NCBI GenBank assembly: GCA_947247005.1 | Contig: OX365955.1 | Coordinates: 21,805,322 to 21,869,321 of the forward strand | DNA: 64,000 nucleotides | Direction: 5' to 3' | Origin: Spisula solida | Taxonomy: Eukaryota > Mollusca > Bivalvia > Venerida > Mactridae | Shown: piece by piece, positions 58,101-64,000 of the stretch | How positions within the stretch are numbered: the stretch's first letter is position 1 | Layout: every line of letters begins with the position of its first letter | Made by a program: the position numbers and the translations under genes | The notes under the pieces: model-generated | What the model was told of the DNA's origin: nothing | Seen by the model: only the letters and a program-made list of their open reading frames with translations | The model's database searches: none

Positions 58101-60902
58101 ACAGATTGCGGTAAAATTCCATTGACTTCGTGGTCCCTTTACCGGCTATCTGTGCTTTGTGTCCCATCAGATAAAAATCTGCCAGTTGCCGTTTTCCTCT
58201 GTAAAATATAGAAGTATATTACAACCTCTCTAAAGCAATACTGCATGTACTGCATCAACTTTCGACCAAATAATTCTTTGCTTCCGCACGTCGGGTGGAG
58301 AAATGAAGGGGATCAAAGTTACGGAGTATACTTATGTCATGAGAATCTAACGAAATCAAGTTTGCCTGAGAAGAAAGAGTAGAGTAAAACGTTTAATATA
58401 TAATCGTGGAAAACTTCTTAATTAATTATATACATGTAAATGCACATTAATATGCAATTTAGTGAAGTTTAGCCTTGTGATCAGTGTATTGAAGATCTAC
58501 CCACCTTGAGTATCGGTCTGTGTCTGTTTTGTCCATTTGACTGGCGGAAGAAATTTGATAAATCTCAGTTAAAACAATCACCACAAGTAGGTATAATGAA
58601 ACATAAGATAACAAAAGTGGTCCTGAAACGAAACGACACATATTTGAATGATAATTTTGTAAGAACGACAATATTTTACATGTACAAAATTAATATACAC
58701 AATGTTGTTACTAAATTCTGATACAATTTGACCAATATTCGAACAAAAAACTACAAAATTTCATCATTCTGATCACCTCGACTTTTACGCATTACTGGAG
58801 AAAACGGAAATAGCCGATGTTTCCCGATTGAAAAATGTTATATAATTATATGGTGACATAGGCTACTATTAATGTATGCAATTTGCATGAAAAATATTTT
58901 AAATGATTAATAATTCGTATAAATTGTTTTGTTTCAATCAGGTAATGTCAGAGAAATATAATGCCGACAATAGACCAAATAGATTTGGATACCGTAATGA
59001 AATGCAATTTAAAGAGGTTTGAAACCGGGAAAGTTACTGAAAAAGAATAGAATATACCGCTTTAAGAATACAGACTAATCACTGAATTGTTTGGCTTTGT
59101 GAAGAATCTCTTAAAAACCATGTAAACTCTTATTTTAAATGCGATTATTTGCATTCGTTTGGCACTAATGCCCTTGTGGAAATACAGTAAAACCCGTGTT
59201 TAAGACTTCCAGCCAACAAAGACAATTATTATTACAAAACCCGTCTACAAAGACCACCATGATTTTATCATTAGGGGTGGAACCCTGACCGTGTGGTTAG
59301 CGCTCGAGAGATGGACTTCCAATCCGGAGGTCCCTAGTTCGAATCTTCTAAAACGCCTTTCAGTGTTTTCAATCCAACTCGAGACAAACTGGTCGGAACC
59401 CAGAGATGGTCTCCAGTGTATCGGTCGAACGCAACAAAAACCCCATATTTTGTGTCAGAATGGATTTCTTTACCCCCTGGCAAAATTGGAACAAAATCTG
59501 AATATGGGAACCAAACCGCTCCAACATCCTTAATTAACGATAGTTTTCATGTAAAATGAGAAACAAAATACAAAGCAATTGCGCTAAATCTCCCGCTCAT
59601 CAAGAACGGTATGCGTTTTAATTGCGCATCGTTTATTGGTATAACACAATAAGCCCGTGAATTAGAAAATTAATCAACAATTGTTTCCATGACCTCATAA
59701 TTATCTTAGGCCACAGGCAAGCTCATGTATTCTAAGATCAACAAATTTGATCGCAATAATCATGAATAGCATTTTGTTCTAAATGTTGTTACGAGCGCTG
59801 CAAGAAACTGACAATGGATAATATAAAACGTGCAGACAATCGTGTATAATGTTTTTTAACAAAATTTTACAAAGTTTTGGAAAAACACTGACGATATTAT
59901 ACAAGTACTTACATGCTTTAAATGATTTCTCGTTAAATTAATGCCATCGTTTATGTTTTGGGACTAATATCGTTTCTGAACATAGTAAGGTAATTGGTGT
60001 ATATGACTTTAACGACCATTCAAGATTGCAATGCGATATAACTTATTAACATCGGTCTATTCTGGGTCTTATAATACACAGTTTACGATAAGAACCAGGT
60101 CTCCTTAACTCTTTCAAATAGTTATGATTTTGTATTTGACAAGATTCAAGGGGTGACATAATTATTGTTTTTATTATTAAATGCTGGTTTCTCAACTGTA
60201 AGACTGTCAGTTCTTTCATGTTTGCTTCGTTTTCAACGTGAACAACTATAATTAATTTGAACATTAGGGAAACAGGAATTAGTTGGAACATGCGGTAAGT
60301 CGGATCAAGTAAGTGCCATTACATCAGTTTGCAAAGTCCGTATTAAATAATGTATTTAATGCATAACTTCTTTTGGAGATAATTTATATATAAGACGTTA
60401 TCTTCTGTTTAACATATTGGAATGATATATTTACGAAGAGCCTTAAGACTGTCGTTAACGTCATTATTCAGCGGATATTTGTAAAACAATTTTTTAACTG
60501 TACAATTCGTTTACGATAATTATTCTTTATATAGTTCGTTACAATACATGGATACACTTTAAGAACCAGTTATCTTGGCAATCTACCAGTCATTGTCTGT
60601 TTTATAGACATAACTTGTTTAATTAAACGAGATTAAATGACCATTGGGTATCAATATCTTACAATAAGTAAAAATGTGTACACTTATATAGGTAATTTAT
60701 ACACCAGAGGGTTAGAAATATACCACACAAACAATCAAACTGTATTGTATATCGACATACATATCTGTCTACACCAATGATAAACAATACTTTAAGTCAC
60801 AGTTCCTTGGCATAGAATAAACAAGTAAATATCACCACAATTTACACAATGTAAACAATAGAATATGCAATAATTGCACATACCTTTGTGAAGTTTACCC
60901 AT
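55102..60902 (-). CDS. Candidate secreted peptide prohormone (4 exons), unrecognised
   Basis: Exons on the minus strand: 60902-60884, 58622-58505, 58198-58103, 55213-55102. All three introns are GT-AG (donors gtatgt, gtgggt, gtgagt; acceptors tttcag, ttacag, ttacag) with phases 1, 2, 2 that agree throughout, giving 114 aa. Residues 1-7 are a basic start (MGKLHKG). Residues 8-24 are strongly hydrophobic, and cleavage is expected near 31-34 (TEIYQISSAS). Then come an acidic spacer, R46-G-K-R49, a 29-residue segment Q50-L78, G79-K-K81 (a classic amidation plus dibasic site) and an acidic C-terminal part ending DEKRHW. This layout is that of a neuropeptide or hormone precursor with one amidated, possibly pyroglutamyl, peptide. 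It could instead be a small signal-anchored membrane protein. I cannot name a family. The first exon is only 19 coding bases and is the least certain part. Confidence 0.6.
55643..56095. repeat. 34-bp tandem repeat, ~13 copies
   Basis: The unit CTAGTTTCGAAGACTACGGT plus GTGGGGAGATTCCA has scattered substitutions. It lies in intron 3 of the minus-strand prohormone-like gene. Two sub-types (ggagattcc / gaaggttc) alternate. Confidence 0.95.
56096..57190. other. Intron 3 of the minus-strand gene, nothing else recognised
   Basis: The 74-codon plus-strand frame at 56069-56293 begins inside the 34-bp repeat and has no supporting motif. Confidence 0.35.
57191..57774. mobile_element. 584-bp MITE, full copy of the AGCCAGTC family
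   Basis: Terminal inverted repeats AGCCAGTCTCTAGGAAAACC / inverted AGCCAGTCCCCAGGAAAACC. The interior matches the truncated copy at 5963-6450. No coding capacity. Confidence 0.75.
59285..59530 (+). mobile_element. tRNA-derived SINE in intron 1 of the prohormone-like gene
   Basis: A-box-like GTGTGGTTAGCGCTC and a perfect B-box GTTCGAATC (59337-59345) are at tRNA spacing, followed by a ~170-bp non-tRNA body. The anticodon region does not form a proper tRNA. Confidence 0.5.
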
Positions 60903-60992
60903 TCTAATAAAAGTTATTGTTTCCTATTCCCGGAGCAGCACTGATCTTGTTCTTAATCAGATATCATATCGCTGTTATCAAATACACAACAG

Positions 60993-61000
60993 TATTTATA
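60993..61000 (-). promoter_or_regulatory. TATA box of the candidate prohormone gene
   Basis: TATAAATA on the minus strand about 90 bp before the proposed ATG, leaving room for a ~60-nt 5' UTR. Confidence 0.45.
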
Positions 61001-61344
61001 CTATTTGTCCGGTGTTGTACAAGAGTGGTATTACATTCTGTCATAACATTGTTGCTACCTCATCGTCGATGGTGAAGTTTTTAGAAGCAGGCAGACAAGA
61101 TAATCCAATCAGACAAGCTTACGAAGCTCATTGCTGTCTGGTTTTTTACAACACGGAGCCCTTTAGACGTAATAGCACTCCAACAAAATCGCCAATGATA
61201 CTATCATCAACTTCAATAGTTTTAGTAGGGGACATGGCTAATTACTTAAGGCGTAATGCACGTATTTTTGTGATATATAATAAATGGATGATTACACTCG
61301 AGAACATATTTTATAATCGAGTAAATAACATTTAAACAAATACG

Positions 61345-62654
61345 GGGTGATTCATAATATCTGTCACACTTTTCAAATAAAACAATTTTGATATGTATGA
61401 ATATATCCACAAGTAGTTTGCACATCCAAAACACACATGCTTTAAAGTTTTATTTGATATACAATATTACATACTTTCATGCATTTTTTAGTCTGCAAAT
61501 GGAATTGAATTTATGCCATATATTAAATGTGACGTCTATTTGACCGATGATGACGTCAATGCTTATTTTAATGTGACTTTAGATATTGTCATCTTCTATA
61601 GATACAATTTACTAAAACCACTCTATAAGCCAGTGTGCTGTTGAACTAGATAGTTTATCATAACCAGGATACTAGTTTTGCCTTGCTGTGATGGTTATAT
61701 TTAAGAAATAAAAATCTGTTCGCGTATTTTGTCGGTGAATAAAACATGGGCAGGAGTTCGGATGCGGAAATTGATTTAATTTTCCGCATACGCACTCGTG
61801 ATTTAATTTTTCCGCATCCGAACGAGTGCCCGTGTTTTATTCACCGACAAAATACAAGAACAGAGTTTTTATTTCGATTCTAAATACGATAATATCCCGC
61901 ACTATTTAACTGCGCGCATTCCATTTTCATCCATTTGACATTTAACATAATTCCACGCTGAAATTGAGTGGCTTATTAGCTGGTACAATTACCTCCCTCG
62001 TTAATGAAAACGACCTTCGTAATTTTCTGAAGGAAATAACACATTTTAAACATTGAAACAATTTTAATAACACGAGTATAGGGTAGCTATTTAATGAAAT
62101 GAAAAATATAAATGAATTGATTATCAGAAGTTTTTATGAAACTTAGTTTCGAGATTATATTGGAGTTTCTAAAAATAGATAAGTCATAGCTGTAACACTG
62201 GATACCCGTGCATCTTGCCTTGTCATCGCGTTTTGTTGAAGATTTACTATAAAGTTTACGTTCATTCATTCATAAATATGTCACGTGATACGGGGCGTAA
62301 ATAGTAACAGCCAATTTGATACCATGTTTTATGGGGGTAATAAAACATGGCCAGGTCTGCTCTATATTTAATTGATTAATCCGCAGATCGTGTTAGAATA
62401 TAGGAGAATGGCTTTCAAACCAGAGCAGACCAAACTTATGCTGCATTTGTTTATGCTTTGGAAACGACGTTTTGGAACTTACACATCTGTTTATAACATC
62501 GTTTATGACGCCATGATGTCAATATTATTACTGTCATTAAATCAGATAACACTTTACCATATCAGCTTTCAAATGATATATGATACATACATATCTTGTA
62601 CTGGAACAAAACATTATAATAGTTTGAAACTGTGACAGATATTATGAATCAACC
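61345..62654. mobile_element. ~1.3-kb inverted-repeat element
   Basis: The ends GGTGATTCATAATATCTGTC (left) and inverted GTTGATTCATAATATCTGTC (right) extend with similarity for about 35 bp. Inside, 61704-61877 is itself a palindrome with ~70-bp arms (TATTTTGTCGGTGAATAAAA ... CGGATGCGGAAA). No transposase seen. Confidence 0.65.
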
Positions 62655-62746
62655 TGTACATTGCTTTGTTTATTTATTATTACTTATGTACATTAATGAT
62701 GATATGAGATGATACACTATATTATATATACTGCTGTTATTCTTAC

Positions 62747-62990
62747 GCCCCCTCTTTGATAAGAGGGTATATTGCTCGGTCGGTCTATGTGTCTGTCAGT
62801 CGTTTGGTTGGTAGACCAAATGGTTTCCGATCAGTAACTATTTAAACTTCATAGGGATGTGGGCACCGCCAGTAGCTGACCCTATCGACTTTGAGGTCAG
62901 TAGACCGAGGTCGCTTTAACCTTTAACATATATGTCTATTGGGCGGCCATTTTGTGCATACGTGTTTTACAAGCATATTTTGATATTATG
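62747..62990. repeat. Dispersed repeat with CCCTCTT hairpin end
   Basis: The opening hairpin CCCTCTT-TGAT-AAGAGGG is followed by GACCAAATGGTTTCC and TTTGAGGTCAGTAGACC, shared with 12335-12545. Confidence 0.5.
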
Positions 62991-64000
62991 TTATTGTATA
63001 GTATTTTAAAGCTGTCTACATTACTTACTGAAAGGATGTGTATAAGGTGACACAATTTATTATCTAAACCATTTCCTTATTGTAGTTAATAATTACACAG
63101 CCATGATAGTTTCAAACTGAGTCTTCTTGTTTTGGAAATCAAAATGTCTTGTTGTGATTGGCAGAAGGTATATGCAGCCGATAAGGATAGATCTCGTTGA
63201 ATGAGATACATTGTACGGTATTAATTCCTTACACATTATATCTGGTGAAAATCTAACAATGGTTCTTACGTGAATTATAGATTCTGTGTTTAGATAATAC
63301 AAGTTCTTCCCGACGAATGACCCTGTAAGCGGGGTGCGTAGGGTTAGTTTGACAAAGCGACTCTTGTTCCCATTTGAGCTGTCGGGAAGATCGGGCAAAA
63401 AATGAAATATTTGAAGTCATTGTATGGTATTTATATTTTCGAAATTGGCAATACCATTTCTAAGCACATTGCATCAGCCCTATATATACCTTTATTACCC
63501 TTGTGACCCAAGATTCAACAGAATACAAAACTTAATGTTTTATATACTAAGGGGAAAGACTCACTTGAGGATATCCTAGACAAGGGGTTTCCATATCCAT
63601 ATTGTATGACGTGTGTAATGTAGACAACTAGTCTAAAAAATATCATTAAATTATTAATATTTGATTCGAAATCAAGTGCAAGATCAATGACCTTCACCTC
63701 AGCTGTAAACAAAACAAACAGATGACTTGTCTGGGAGAGGAGATTGTTATTACATTAGTGTCGAGTAAAAATGCAAAATAACCCGGGTACTAGCCGTCAT
63801 GTGATAATACAATAATTCGAACTTCATAAATTATCTGTATTATGATTGGCTTAGATGAGCCGTTTACACAAGCACGGACGTTCATATGTGTAAGCTCTAT
63901 TCGCCGATCTCAGAATAGGACCGCGCCCCTCGATTATTCCGAAAACTTTGTTCTTTGGTCTTAAAACTGGTCTAGCGTGCTGATCTTGTCAATAAGATGA
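62991..64000. other. Intergenic; one orphan exon-like segment
   Basis: On the minus strand 63378-63270 is open for 36 codons between a good acceptor (pyrimidine-rich, ...cccgacag) and a good donor (gtaaga). No partner exon with matching phase was found, so it is noted but not called as a gene. Confidence 0.25.

Noticed and set aside
59285..59360. Possible tRNA gene
   Set aside because: The B-box is perfect, but the acceptor stem and anticodon arm do not pair; better explained as the head of a tRNA-derived SINE.
63565..63702. Second exon-like minus-strand segment (EVKVIDLALDFES start)
   Set aside because: Good splice signals, but its phase does not join to the neighbouring candidate at 63270-63378 or to any other exon found.

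Overview
This is an AT-rich eukaryotic nuclear window. It has spliced genes with canonical GT-AG introns, long introns and abundant DNA transposons, MITEs, LINE fragments and tandem repeats. The C1q-domain gene, the repeat architecture (hairpin ends around roughly 145-166 bp tandem monomers) and the diverged but clear orthologues of human lysosomal and phosphatase genes point to a mollusc, most likely a bivalve. I cannot name the species.

Four protein-coding genes can be assembled exon by exon. (1) Minus strand 3906-5110: a two-exon secreted C1q-domain protein of 280 aa with an N-terminal coiled coil. (2) Plus strand 9638-21935: a complete 12-exon N-acetylglucosamine-6-sulfatase (GNS-like) of 507 aa. 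(3) Plus strand 28564-32425: a complete six-exon low-molecular-weight protein tyrosine phosphatase (ACP1-like) of 162 aa. (4) Minus strand 55102-60902: a four-exon gene for a 114-aa secreted protein that looks like a peptide prohormone. It has a signal peptide, a GKR site, a 29-residue segment and a GKK amidation/cleavage site, with a TATA box upstream and a poly(A) signal downstream. I do not recognise its family. It is the most interesting gene-level observation here.

The rest is mostly mobile DNA. About 1-6.5 kb holds MITEs, a 36-bp tandem array and two inverted Tc1-like transposase remnants flanking the C1q gene. GNS introns carry a ~1 kb inverted-repeat element, a 21-bp VNTR, tRNA-derived SINEs and a 999-bp TA-flanked element. 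About 22.5-28.4 kb carries pogo-like and other inverted-repeat elements, then a 5'-truncated LINE with an RNase H domain that ends 144 bp before the phosphatase start codon. About 34-51 kb is repeat-dense. It contains hairpin-ended elements with tandem cores of ~147, ~161 and ~166 bp (one with an 806-bp higher-order period), a 901-bp foldback element, a LINE reverse-transcriptase remnant split by a 1229-bp transposon, and a 502-bp palindrome. About 52.4-54.3 kb is a Harbinger-like element, and 61.3-62.7 kb another inverted-repeat element.

The four genes show no obvious shared pathway. GNS acts in lysosomal heparan/keratan sulfate breakdown, the phosphatase in cytosolic signalling, and the C1q-domain and candidate prohormone products are secreted.
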